Source: Eutreptiella sp. 'Long Island Sound 2002' | Lineage: Eukaryota; Euglenozoa; Euglenophyceae; Eutreptiales; Eutreptiaceae | DNA length: 64,000 bases | Assembly (NCBI GenBank): GCA_964036045.1 | Contig: OZ038382.1 | Location: 10,344,235-10,408,234 of the forward strand | Reading direction: 5' to 3' | Shown here: positions 22,201 to 32,798 of the stretch, one piece after another | Layout: each line of letters starts with the position of its first letter | How positions within the stretch are numbered: the stretch's first letter is position 1 | Notes under the pieces: model-generated | Told to the model about the DNA's origin: nothing | The model's database searches: none | What the model saw: only the letters and a program-made list of their open reading frames with translations | Translations under genes and position numbers: made by a program

Positions 22201-22995
22201 AGTAAGAAAAAGTGCTTTTCCAATGCTATGAGGCATACTCTAGTTGTATTACAGATGCACTGAGCATCCATGCATTTCTATCTTAGTATTGGTCCCACCA
22301 AAACTGGTGATAACACATTTTGACCTATGGAACCAAACACCCAATCAGGATATGAAGTGGACCCCTTAATCCCCTTTCAATGTGAGGCAAAGCATCTTTT
22401 CCTGAGTTGACTGAGAACTGACATAACCAAGGCAGAGCCTATGAATTTATCTATGTTTTTCCATAAATTCTTAGCTATCCTAGTGGTATACACCCTAGGG
22501 GGCTGGGCACCTCTTTTTGAGAGGTCCTGGGTTCAATTCCTGGTCAGCCTAGCTAAGTAGGAAGAAGCCATGTGACATGGCAGTGACCTCATCGCCACAT
22601 GCCCTGCCACCTCAGCACATATGGGACCCAAAACAAAGAGTGCACATCTCCTGAGATGGCACTATGGAGAGAGAGTGACCATGGGGCAGTTTTCCAACTC
22701 TTTTCCAAAACATTTTAGCTATCTTTGTGAATATGCATTCCGATTTGACCTGAGTTGCAGTTTCTGTGAATATCCTTTCATCTTTCACTGTCTACACTGC
22801 AGCCCTTCATGCTTTGATCCTGATTCTCTTCTCCTTGCATACTCCTGGCTTGGGCTATCCTGGATTGACTTGGATTTACTGTATTTCAACAAACAAAAGC
22901 TTTTCATCTTCCAAAACAAGCAGCAGGAAACCCTACACCTACAGCAAGCAGCAGGAGAAGCAAAAACACAGTGCTGAAACCACTATAAACCTTTC
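22201..22995 (+). mobile_element. 5' LTR of element B
   Basis: The 795-bp LTR runs from agtaagaaaaagtg to ctataaacctttc. It lacks the usual TG...CA ends; the border is set by the target site on the left and by the primer site on the right. It contains a tRNA-like module at 22471-22556. Confidence 0.88.
22471..22556 (+). other. tRNA-like module in 5' LTR B
   Basis: Outer arms TTAGCTA and TAGCTAA are perfectly complementary (7 bp). Inside are a CCTAG hairpin containing TGGTA, an anticodon-like hairpin ACCTC-TTTTTGA-GAGGT, a T-arm CTGGG-TTCAATT-CCTGG, and GGCTG pairing with CAGCC. The phrase GGTTCAATTCC matches a Pol III B-box. About ten extra bases between the D-like and anticodon-like arms make this a non-standard cloverleaf. 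Confidence 0.55.
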
Positions 22996-23009
22996 TGGTA
23001 GCAAGAGGC
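22996..23009 (+). promoter_or_regulatory. Primer-binding site of element B
   Basis: TGGTAGCAAGAGGC begins directly after the LTR, the usual place for tRNA priming of minus-strand DNA synthesis. It resembles the initiator-Met type TGGTATCAGAG with changes. Confidence 0.65.
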
Positions 23010-23096
23010 AGTCTCTCTCTGCGCACCGGCAGCAACCCCGCGCCGTACATCCAGTGCCCCGAGTACAGGCATATGTAAGCAGAAGGGTGACTGAAG

Positions 23097-23939
23097 ATGG
23101 ACACAAGGAAGGAGGACGCCGACGTGAAGACAGCGCCAGCGCCTGAGGCACCGGCAAGGCCAGCACCTAGCGCTGTACCTTCGGCGGAGCCCTTACAAGG
23201 GCCAGTGGATGCGGCTGAGGACTCCCTGGATGGACTCCAAACGGCCTTCGGGGCCCTGTCTGTCGAAGAGGTGGTGGTCACTCAGCCTGTGAAGAGGAAG
23301 AGAGAGAGCGAGAAGGATGCTGGAGAAGAAGCAGACGAAGGAGAGGAACAAGGGCAAGACCTGATGTATGACCCTACCTTCGAAGGCGCACCAAGCGCTT
23401 CTGGCCTCCACGCATCACCCTCTCCTTTCACCACCACACTCCCAGCCGCTGCAACATCCACTTCCACAACCAACCCGCCTATGGCAGAGGGCACAGGCTT
23501 TACTGGCATGCCTCCCTACCCCGCCTATGGTATGGGCCCACCTACCACTGCGCTCCATGAGGCAACTACTGCCAGTGAGCCGGTGGCTACCAGCTCTGCG
23601 CCGCGATGGTATGCGGCTGAATATCCCCATCCACTACCCGCTACTGGAACCTATGTGGATGTTCCTGGGTATGCCCCTGGCTATGCAACCTTGAGTGGGT
23701 TGAGGAGAGGACCTGAATCTCTTGGTGGCAGGAGTAGAGGATCGGGAAGATCCTCCAACAGGTCCCTGACGCGGTCGGAGATCAACGAGGTGCTCCGAGG
23801 AGCCACTTCAAAAATCGTGGGCGACCTCACTCAAGAGATCCGAGAGAAACTGGAGCCCTTGATGATACCCAAGCGTCACCTACTACGGTGGGAATGTCGC
23901 CCCACCGAGTACAGGCTAACCACCTGGCGGCAGGGCTGA
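23097..23939 (+). CDS. gag: gag, N-terminal frame (element B)
   Basis: This 280-codon frame is rich in Ala, Pro, Glu and Ser, with a Lys/Glu cluster (KRKRESEKD) and a later basic stretch (SRGSGRSSNRSLTRSE). No catalytic domain is expected in a matrix/capsid protein. It overlaps the next frame (from 23888) by 52 nt and must be joined to it by a frameshift or was broken by an indel. The start ATG at 23097 lies 87 nt after the primer site and is the first in a long frame. Confidence 0.7.
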   Translation: MDTRKEDADVKTAPAPEAPARPAPSAVPSAEPLQGPVDAAEDSLDGLQTAFGALSVEEVVVTQPVKRKRESEKDAGEEADEGEEQGQDLMYDPTFEGAPSASGLHASPSPFTTTLPAAATSTSTTNPPMAEGTGFTGMPPYPAYGMGPPTTALHEATTASEPVATSSAPRWYAAEYPHPLPATGTYVDVPGYAPGYATLSGLRRGPESLGGRSRGSGRSSNRSLTRSEINEVLRGATSKIVGDLTQEIREKLEPLMIPKRHLLRWECRPTEYRLTTWRQG

Positions 23940-25291
23940 CAAATACCCTGGGAAGCCTGAGGAGCCGACCGATGCCGACTCCTGCACCTATTCCGAGAAG
24001 TCCTTTCGTGCCGAGAACGGCCCAGCCGCCCTACAGCCACGTGACGAACTCGACGAGGGCCGAGCTGGACCGGCTGGGGCTAACAGCCTTGAGGGCTATG
24101 GTGGACGTAGAGCCTTATGGCTCTAGTGATCTTGGCGGAGACCCCTCCGATGATGACCCGCCGTCGATGACTTCGACTTCGCCCTCGGAGGACGATGACC
24201 CGGAGGACCCCAACGACCCAAGGGGTAAGAAGAAGAAGAAGAAGAAGAAGAAGACCCGACGCCCTGAGGGACGCAGGTCTCAGGAGGCGAAGGCTATTGC
24301 CACCTCCAAGATCGTGGTGAACCTGCCTGAGTTCACAGGCAAGGACCTCAGCGAGTTCGCTGAGAATTTTGGCCGGTTCCTACGACTGACCGGCCAAACC
24401 CACGCTAGTGGGCGAGTGAAGTGCGATGTGCTCCTGCAGTGCTGCAAGACCAAGTACCTGGAGAAGCAGGTCAGGCAGATCGTGACGAACTCCGCCACCT
24501 TTGCCGATGTGTTGGTTGCCCTGGAGAGGCAGTACCCGACCTACGAAACCGACCTCTCCATCGGGGCCCAGATCCAGAACCTGCCCGTGCTGCCCACCAA
24601 CCCCAAACCTGACAGGGTCTCCGAGCTGTTGGCTGATCTGGATCACTGGGCTGGACGACTGACGCCCGGTTCCTACAGCAGCGACGACCTGCTGTTCTGG
24701 TTGGTGGCCAAGCTCCCTCGAGAGCTATGGGACGAGTGCCGTTCGACGGCGGAGCGCAAGGCTAGATCCCTCCGCTACGAGGATCTATGCGTGCTACTCC
24801 TGGAGCTGGCGCTGGAGAAGGAAAGCGACCAGCACTTGAACAATTACCGTCTTGGAGGTGGAGGTTCTGGAGGCCATGGCAAAGGGTACCAAGGGTCCCG
24901 ACCTGGGCAGGGGACTACCCCCAAACACGCCCACGCCCGTATCATGGAGAACGTGAAGGACCTATTCTATTGTGATGCCAGGGACGAGCAGGGCCACCTG
25001 CAGCACGCCCCTGACTGCGAGCAGCGAGACTGCTTCGTAGTCCAGGGGAAGCAGCAGGAAAAGAACACCGGCGCCAAAGCGAAGCTGCCGGATCATTACA
25101 GGTGCACCATCACGTGTGCATTCTGCGGGAAGCGGAAGCACTACGAGGATGAGTGCTACCATAAGCAACGCCTATCGGCGAAGCTTAAGGGTGAAGATCC
25201 TGGCAAAGGCTCAGGCAAAGGTGGAGGCAAAGGCAAAGGCAATGACCCCGGCAAGGGCAAGTCGAAAGGACGTGGTCAAGGGCAAGACTAG
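23888..25291 (+). CDS. gag: gag, capsid and zinc-finger frame (element B)
   Basis: After a proline-rich start and an acidic SDDDPPS region there is a run of nine lysines encoded by an (aag)n tract near 24228. The body has the helical pattern of a Ty3 capsid (VVNLPEFTGKDLSEFAENFGRFL, with YPTYETDLSIGAQIQNL). Near the end is a CCHC knuckle (CAFCGKRKHYEDEC), then a Gly/Lys-rich tail. The frame ends at TAG (25289-25291) followed by GGT, and the same frame is open again right after it. The true start is unclear, because the first codons overlap the preceding gag frame. Confidence 0.8.
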   Translation: MGMSPHRVQANHLAAGLTNTLGSLRSRPMPTPAPIPRSPFVPRTAQPPYSHVTNSTRAELDRLGLTALRAMVDVEPYGSSDLGGDPSDDDPPSMTSTSPSEDDDPEDPNDPRGKKKKKKKKKTRRPEGRRSQEAKAIATSKIVVNLPEFTGKDLSEFAENFGRFLRLTGQTHASGRVKCDVLLQCCKTKYLEKQVRQIVTNSATFADVLVALERQYPTYETDLSIGAQIQNLPVLPTNPKPDRVSELLADLDHWAGRLTPGSYSSDDLLFWLVAKLPRELWDECRSTAERKARSLRYEDLCVLLLELALEKESDQHLNNYRLGGGGSGGHGKGYQGSRPGQGTTPKHAHARIMENVKDLFYCDARDEQGHLQHAPDCEQRDCFVVQGKQQEKNTGAKAKLPDHYRCTITCAFCGKRKHYEDECYHKQRLSAKLKGEDPGKGSGKGGGKGKGNDPGKGKSKGRGQGQD

Positions 25292-25576
25292 GGTCAAGGT
25301 GGACGAGGAGGAGGCGCTAACCGCCAGCCCGACAACAAGAACGAGGACAAGAACGGAGGCAACCCCAACCCTAATCCAGGGGGGAACTCCGAGCCCTCTG
25401 GAGGGCAGTCTGTTCCTACCACACGCTCACAAACGCAGGCCCAGCAAGAACAAGGAGTCAAGCGTGAGCATGAAGGTGGTGATGACGGCAACGCTAAGAA
25501 GAGGAGCCGTTTCATGAGGATGGCCCGCAAATTGCGGAACAAGGGGTTCGAGGTGACCTGTCCCGCGGAGTTCTGA
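25292..25576 (+). CDS. Basic linker between gag TAG and protease TGA (element B)
   Basis: Between two in-frame stops (TAG 25289-25291, TGA 25574-25576) the frame is open for 94 codons. It is Gly/Asn/Gln-rich and ends in a basic segment, KKRSRFMRMARKLRNKGFEV, then TCPAEF. The same segment and the same TGA-CGG are present in D (44825-45088) and C (around 62032-62260). It is likely a nucleocapsid-type tail of Gag. Confidence 0.6.
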   Translation, partial: GQGGRGGGANRQPDNKNEDKNGGNPNPNPGGNSEPSGGQSVPTTRSQTQAQQEQGVKREHEGGDDGNAKKRSRFMRMARKLRNKGFEVTCPAEF

Positions 25577-27507
25577 CGGAGACGCTCTGGTGGCACCCAA
25601 GACCTGGTGTTTTGGGTACGTATCCGACTAGGGGGACCTGAATACCTGGGGGTATTGGATACTGGCGCCACAATATCTATAGTGGCCAAGAAAATTTTAC
25701 CTTGTGGGAGCCTGAAGAACACCATGACCACCGCTGCTATACGTATGGGGGATGGACATGTGGTGCACAGCTGTGGAGACTGTGAAGTGGAGGTACCTAT
25801 GGGCTCCCGGACTATCGCCCATCGGTTCTATGTGATGGACACTGAGGCCTTCGACTTTGTACTGGGTACTGACTTCTTCGTACAGCACTCCCAGATACAA
25901 TCCCTGACGCTGCAATCACCCTACCTCCTCTACGTGGACCACGGCAGTGGCAGAGAGTCTGTGCCACTGGAGCAGTCGGAACATACCTTGAGTTACCTGA
26001 GGCTATCGAAGGAGGAGGCCTGGACCATGATGGCGGCCTCCAAAACTGAGGACTATCAACTATTGGGGGAAGTCCTAGACCAAGGTCTGAAGGAGTTGGG
26101 TTACTCTCGAGAAGACCTGAGTGTGGAGTTGTTCGCCAGCGACAAGCAGCATGTACTGGACCTTTACTGCAGCAAGGGGAAGAACTGCAGCTACAAATTT
26201 TACTGGCCCTCTTTCGGGATGGCCTACGGGAACCCCAGGTTCAGTGAACTGGGGAAGGTGCTGACCAAGGTGGCCTTGGAACCTTCCCGTATGGTCCTGT
26301 GTTCCCCCGATTGGGGAGCCCATGGGGGCAATGAGTACTGGCGAAACCTCCTGGACAGGCTGACTATCAGCTCTGTTCGTTTGCCTGATGAGGCCATCTA
26401 CGTGCCTCTGGGGCGTAAGACGCCTATTGGGAAGCCCGGATGGGGGAGTATGCTCAGCGTGGTGGACGGAGGTCTTACCTCCATCCCCTGGGAGGATCTG
26501 GACCCGACTCTGGTCCAGGCTATACAACGAGAAAGCGACGGACTCGCCTTGGGTGACTTGAAGGATCGCCTACGACCTCAAGATGCTGTTGAGACTACAC
26601 CCGGAGGAGATGAGTACGTGGTGACTGACACCAACGCCCCCAACTCTCCCTGTCATGTACCTGTTCCTGATGGAGTCTCTGAGTGTGGACTATCTGAGCT
26701 ACCTAGCTCTATCCACTCAGAAGACGAAACTGAGCACGACGCCTTCTTCGTGCAGACCTGTGTGGAGGAAGTGGAGAACGCCGAGTACGTCGCCCCACTG
26801 AAACCCCTACTCTCCATGAGGGTGGAAGACCCCGTGGACGAGGAGCTGGACACTCGATCCCGGCTCAGGGAGTATGTGGATTCCAAGAGGAAGTTGGTGG
26901 CGAAAAAGCTATGCTACGCGAAGCCTACCCGCAGCTCATGGCCACTAAAGCAAGGACGTATGGGAGACCTATCCCAATTGAAGGAGGACCTCGAACAGAA
27001 GATCACCACCTGGCAAAGGGAGGTAGATCTTAAGCTCATGAAGAGCGTGTGGGGCGCCCATGTGAGGACCCCAGAGGAGGACGACCTCTCGGAGGAATGT
27101 GTATGTGAACCCCCTCGAGCGTGCCTATGTTGCCATCGTCCACCGGAGATGGTTGAACAAGACCTTCTATATGCCTACCAAGGGCTGAAGGACACTACCA
27201 CGGGCGAAGAGTCGGTGGAGGATCACCTCCCGACGTCTATTACTCAGGGGGCAAGCAACTTACACTCTGACGAGGACATGGAGGACGAGATCAAGCTATT
27301 GGACCCGCGGGTGCAGAAGCTTATAAGAACCTATCTGGAGGTGTTCAGAGAACTACCCCCTCCTGCTTCATGTGACACACTGGTACAGATGGACCTCAAG
27401 CTGAAACCCGAGTTCGTGGGTCACAAGATCCGGAAGAGACCCTATCCAGCTCCTAAACAGCAGGCCGACGAGATCGAGCGACAGATACAAGAATGTATCG
27501 ACGCTGG
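25577..27507 (+). CDS. pol: Protease, pre-RT domain and start of RT (element B, 5' half)
   Basis: The frame follows the TGA without a shift. An aspartic protease is shown by VLDTGATISIVA and a later FVLGTDFFV. It is followed by the pre-RT domain VELFASDKQHVLDLYCSK...PSFGMAYGNPRFSEL and a long acidic linker with CVCEPPRACLCCH. RT begins around LDPRVQKLIRTYLEVFREL, and the frame is cut after IQECIDAG by element X at 27507/27508. RT resumes at 38329 with LVLEYKDGDYP. The last residues of the open frame (to 27556) are X sequence. Confidence 0.88.
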
Positions 27508-27865
27508 TGGGCCTGTTTGCCTGTGCTGGTGTCTGCTTATGATGTTTTGCTGCTGATATCGGCCCTCAGGAGCGTCCATGTCTGTTGCAAGTGCCAGTCT
27601 GTACAGGGGGTTAGCGACCTTGACAGGACTGCAGAACTGGGTCGTAATTCGCTGCCAGTCAATACCGAGCCTGCAATTGGTGTGCAGTCATTTGTCGCTG
27701 CAGCCTTGGCCGTTTGTATCACAGATGCGACTTCTCGTTTGCCTGCTGCGTCATCCTGTGTCTGGTTGTAGCAACAGTGGTACAGCCCTCCTTCATTTTT
27801 GTGTTCTCTCTCGCCAAAGATCGCCTGTGTCAGTCAGTCTCGGATCTTTGGGCTGGGGAGGGGGC
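27508..27865 (+). other. X 3' flank with polypurine tract, inverted
   Basis: These 358 bp of non-coding DNA end in ggggaggggg directly before the LTR start TGTAAAA, as expected of a polypurine tract next to a 3' LTR. Reading on the + strand, this is the region upstream of the inverted LTR. The left edge joins B with no target duplication, so the rest of the X 3' region is missing. Confidence 0.55.
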
Positions 27866-28762
27866 TGTAAAAATTCCGTAGGGCTTAATTGCTGTGCCTG
27901 TTGCAGAACCGGATGGCGTGCCTGAGTCGCAGGCCATGTACATCAGTTAATCGCAGGCACACGAGTCGCGGAGACGGAGAGTAGGAAGACCGTTTTATTG
28001 GAGGTAAATCTCACAGATTCCAGTCGCTCGGCCTGTCCATTAATACCGATGCTTCAATTCAGGCCAGCGACAGTCATTTCTGGGTATCATGCAGCTGGAG
28101 GTTTGACTACCGTCGTACATCGAAGTACACGTACGCCGTTAGTCATAACAAGGATCATCGTATCATTTTATGTTGAATTTGCTGTGTCGACTCACACAAA
28201 CACGTGCATATGCTTGCATGTTTGTTCGTTTGTGCATGTATGGTATATGTCATTGACTTGTTGTATGTGTACATGTTTGTTGTGCTACTTTGCTTTCGCC
28301 ATGTGCATATTATAGGTTTGGTGAGGCAATATGCACGTACAAACATGTGGGAATTGTGCTTGAATGGTAGTGAACATTTGTGGTTTATTCATCTTCAAGA
28401 ATCCCTGATTTGCATTGATGTTTTGTTGTGTCAAATACAAGGATGCATGCCCTTTCACCATGTGTTTTAATGTATATTGTTACTCATGTCTTTTCATGTT
28501 TGTGCTCAGGAGGATGGACTCTTCTATGAATTTGAAGTTGAATGAACTTGGGTGTTTTGTACATATTTAAGTGCATTTCGAATCCTTGGATTTCTTCATT
28601 GACATTGGGATCATCATTGAGATCATTGTTAATTCATTTTCCCATTGCATTACTCTGCTTGTCTTCTTGGTGTTCATCGAGTGGAATATTTTCTTGTGGA
28701 GTTTGGGCAATCGAAACCTTTGGAAGGTTAGTGAAAAACATCATTGACACTACCAAAAATAT
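27866..28762 (+). mobile_element. Left LTR of X (inverted)
   Basis: This 897-bp sequence starts TGTAAAAATTCC and ends ccaaaaatat. It is the reverse complement of 37432-38328. Its inner (U5) edge is joined directly to the minus-strand RT gene through a short filler of repeated gttccac (about 28772-28786). Open frames in it (for example 27998-28315) are mirrored exactly in the other LTR and lack domains. Confidence 0.85.
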
Positions 28763-31700
28763 GTTTTTTGGTTCCACGTTCCACGTTCCACTCATACACC
28801 CCAAAAGCAGTGCAGAAGGCTGTAAGGTGCCGACTGCCCTCCTCTAGGGGCATCTGGTGGAACCCATCCTCCAGATCTAAAAGAGTCCAGAGGTGGTTTC
28901 CTGCCTGCCCACAGAGGGTGTCCTCAATTACCGGCAATGGGAACTCATGTCCCTTGAGACATGAGTTCAGATACCGGTAATCGATAACAAGCCTCCACTT
29001 GTTTACCCCCGGTTTTGGGACTAAAAACCCACGAGCGACCCAATTAGAGCGGGACTCGCGGATCCAGCCCTTCTCCATAAATTCTCTGACTTTATCTCCG
29101 AGCACCTGCTCCCTGATCCCAACCACACGGATCGCCTTGCAGGCCCGAGGCTCTGAATCAGGCAGCAACTCTAGTTTACACCATCCGTGCGGTCCGCGTT
29201 TCGCTGCATGCGCTTCAATTTCTTTATAAGTGTTTCCATCCCTGCGAAACACCGAGTTGCCAAACTCCTTCAACAGTTTATCCCTCCACTGTTGACATTC
29301 CCGGATTTCTCCATCAGCTTCAATGACTGATTGTATACACCGGTCACGTGCATGGAATAGCTGCTGAGGAGGAGACTGCTCTGAAGTTTGAAAGCGCCGC
29401 AACACTGTTGGGGCTGTCACATTATCAATCCAATCAGAAATCTGACGATTCTTTTTTTCTTTTGGATTACCAACAGTATGATACAATGATTGAGTGTCAG
29501 GCAGGGAAGGAGAAGCAACAACACTGTCATATACCTCCTCACTCTCAATGGCAGCCACTGTCAACGGTGGTCTGGCATGATCAGCGAGGCATCCTTCAGC
29601 GAGATTGTGAAGATCTGTGGTACAAATGACAGGAGGAGGGGTATCAGTGGGGAGAGGAAGCATTTCAGAGAGGGTGGTCACATCAGGAATGACAGATGCA
29701 CATACATGCACAGGGGGTGAGACGGATGCGTTCCTGTCACTATCCTGGAGCAGGGAGGAAGAGGATATAGGCACTTGGCCTTTGTGAGAAACCGCATCTA
29801 CAGCGGCAACCGAGGACTGTAAGATGTCCGCACAAATGGGCAAAGGGAGCTGACCATCCCTTGCTAACTGCTCAACCTTTGCTCTCCAGACTTTTCTGGG
29901 CTGTCCCACTGGCCTCTTGGGCCGACCAGCAATAGGTACAGACTGGCTGAGCTTCCTGGAAGCTGGCTTCTTCCAGTCTGTGACGTTCATACCATCCTGA
30001 TGACGTCCCAGAGCATCAAAAATCACCACTCGGGTGCAGGAGTTTCGCTCCTGAGGGTGCAATACCCCCCACCTATCCTCAAAGAGGAGCTCCCCTGGCG
30101 GCAAATCCCACCAGTCAACAGCAATTTCCCCCAACGCCCAGAACCAGGATTCCCTCTTCCGGACGGGCACAACTGCAATACCCCTACTCCCTTCCCAAAA
30201 CACCTTCTCAACAGCCATTTTCAAATCCGTGGCCAACGGATGTAAAAACAGTGTCTCATTCCCCCATGGGATGTAAAACCCTCTCTTCTCCTTACGTTTC
30301 TCCCCTTTATGTAACTGCAGACGTGTTGGTCTGTCCCACGGTTCACACGTAGGTACAAACTCCGCACCTGCCCAATCCAATACGTTACGTCTCCACTCTG
30401 GAGATAATACATACTGTCCTGTACGAAAACAATGAGATCTCAGGGCCAAGCGGGACTTCACCTTGGCCAGACTTAAGCCTCTAATTCGGGCATCGTCCCT
30501 CAACTGCATGCCGCGCCTGAAAGCAGTGCGGCTAGATAATTGGAGCCTCTCCTTGTACAACCTGCGCACACGCGCAGCGAGAAGCGCTTGAACATATGAT
30601 GTGTGCTGTTTTCCGTCTGCCGGCTCCATTCCAGACCCGGATTCAGCTTTTGGGTAAGAGCTCAACTCTTCACCACAGGCAGGGTCTGCTGCAGCAGCCG
30701 CACCTAGCACATTTGAGACACCACTGTCCTTCAGCGGTGTGGATCCTGCCCATATATGATCCACACTCTCGACCTGTTGGCCCAGATGGTCCCTCCAGAA
30801 CCCAAATCCACCCATAAACTCTGGGGGGGGCTCCTGATAACCCAAGGAGCCCTCGTCTTCAGAAATTGGTTCTGATCCTGGATCACTCTCAATCTCCACT
30901 GCAGGGGGGACGTCCTGAGATACGACCCTATCACCTATACCCCATGCATGTAAGAAATATTCAATATTCAGCATAAATGCTGCAGCCTCAGTGTATACTG
31001 GTGGCTGGTAAGGGCTGGAGGGTAATGGTATAGATCTCAAAGCATCAGCCAGAGCTAACTCTGTTTGAATGTGGGATACCACGTCAATGGTAGGCCTATG
31101 TGATACACTCACAATTGGATTGGAGTCCTGCATAGGGACTTCAGGCCGCTGTCGTGGCAAAAATAGAAGTGCTGCCAACATATATGTACAAGCAGCAGAC
31201 CTGATAGTCTGCTTTGTTAAGGCCTCATCAATATGGCCCACCACTGTGGGCATTTGGTCTCGTCTATCATACAACTCATGACCCCTGATGGAATATGAGG
31301 GCTTGTATGGTCTGGGCATAAGGCTTATGATTTTGCAGCACAGAGCCACAGCCTTTGCCAGCATATAAACATCAGCCCGAAGAGTGTACAATCCACTCAG
31401 GTCAGGCTCATCACCATTGGACGGCAGGGTAGGTGCCTGCCAGCCTAGATGATACAAAACTGATGACTGCTCAGGTGACTCAGGACCACTGCACAAGCGT
31501 GCAAGAACTGTCCCAGCTGAATCCGTAGAATTAACCACCTGTGATCCAGCTACAGCAACATAACTATTAACTATGGACTGTGATTCTCCGCTTTTTTTTG
31601 AAATTAACTTCTGCAACGCCTCAGAATTGACTGGAGTGTCAGGACCATTGTCGGACCCTACTGGCACCACTGTGTGCACCAGAGATGCATCATGCCCATG

Positions 31701-32369
31701 CACAGGTATATGTGCTATGGGTATATCTGTTGGAGAACATGTACCTGGAACTGCAGGGCTGGGCAGAGTTGGGGACTCTCCTGTTGCTCCTGAGATTCCA
31801 TTGGTCCATTTGAGATCTTCCTCAAAGGTCAACTGACCCTGTGAAGGCAAAAGAGAAAGACCATAGCGGGTGAGGAATGGGTACCCCAAAATGACACGAG
31901 GACCCACAGAGGCAAGATGGAGGAATGCATCTACACAACGTGCTACCACCATTCCCTGGCTGGTGTAGACTGGCAGCAAAACAGTTACTCGGACTCCAAC
32001 CTTACCACCTTCTAGGCTCACATTCCCTGCACCCAAGAGGTTGAACTGGACGTCAGCGTCCTCACTGTACCTCTTGTCAATGAGTTCCCAGCCCACAACA
32101 CCAAGTATTTCACAGCCTGTATCTATCAAGGAGTGAATGTCATATGGGCTGGCATCAGGATACCTATCGAGCAGGTACCTGGCTTGCAATATTATCCCCC
32201 GCTTGTGTTTCACACTGAGGCCTGGGCGCGGTTCACGCAGGACCTCTAATTCCTGTCCCAACAACTCTATTTGCTGCACATACGCATGCTCCCATGCTGA
32301 CTCGTAATCCACCCGAATGGGTGGGCGTACTGTGAACAACGGACCGCCCTTGACTCGCTGCCCACGTCC
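28763..32369 (-). pseudogene. pol: Protease-RT of X, truncated
   Basis: The frame reads from the TAG at 32370-32372 down to the LTR junction. An aspartic protease-like region has LIDTGCEILGVVG and VILGYPFLTRYGL. Then comes a long linker of about 700 residues, and RT begins with FLVPKPGVNKWRLVIDYRYLN and LWTLLDLEDGFHQMPL. RT breaks off after YEWNV (about 28785), before the catalytic Asp-Asp motif, and the remaining residues to 28728 come from filler and LTR sequence. RNase H and integrase are absent, so the element cannot encode its own replication. The apparent start at 32339 is not needed, since the frame is continuous with the upstream zinc-finger region except for one stop. Confidence 0.8.
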
Positions 32370-32798
32370 CTATTTCTGGGTTTTCCTGCTGGCCTTATAG
32401 GCTTCAGCCTTCTCCGGATACTTCGTGAAGCAATCATCAGGCTTATGATTGGTCTTACCACAATGTGGGCAAGGGGGATGCGGTCCCTTCGGGGCATTCT
32501 GAGAGGGTCCGTTTCTGCCTCCTTGTGTTGCTGGCCGTCCCAGCCTGGACAATAGGGTGTTGGGCACCTTGACACCCTTGGGAATCAATTCAGGATGTGC
32601 CACCCAACAGTCCTTGATCATGTGACCCTTTCGTCCGCATTTATGACAAACCACATCCTTTTTTTTGTCCATCAGTGCCAACACCTGTGCCTCATCAGGC
32701 TCGAATTCCACCTGCGGAACTGCAGAATCGGACTGAGGGGGGTTGTCACCCTCATTGCTTGCTTGGAGCTGATTGACCCTGCCCTGCCCTGGACCAGT
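32370..32798 (-). CDS. gag: Zinc-knuckle region of X gag
   Basis: The segment lies between two in-frame stops, TAA (32801-32799) and TAG (32372-32370), in the same frame as both neighbours. It carries two Cys/His knuckles: CHKCGRKGHMIKDC (CCHC, with CX2CX4HX4C spacing) and CPHCGKTNHKPDDC. These are the nucleocapsid of Gag. The upstream residues PGQGRVNQLQASNEGD continue the gag frame across the TAA. The TAG is followed by GGA. Confidence 0.75.
   Translation of the reverse strand, partial: TGPGQGRVNQLQASNEGDNPPQSDSAVPQVEFEPDEAQVLALMDKKKDVVCHKCGRKGHMIKDCWVAHPELIPKGVKVPNTLLSRLGRPATQGGRNGPSQNAPKGPHPPCPHCGKTNHKPDDCFTKYPEKAEAYKASRKTQK

Noticed and set aside
22201-22271. Extension of the A/D polyprotein to an ATG at 22271
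   Set aside because: The extra codons lie in the LTR of B on the opposite strand. Copy C shows that the real upstream sequence is the protease.
22471-22556. Functional tRNA-Lys gene in the LTR
   Set aside because: About ten extra bases between the D-like and anticodon-like arms and six between the T-arm and the acceptor-like arm do not fit a standard tRNA. It is kept only as a tRNA-like module.
27998-28470. ORFs of 105 and 88 codons in the X LTR, identical in both copies
   Set aside because: Identity follows from the LTR copies being nearly identical; no domain is present and they lie in a regulatory repeat.
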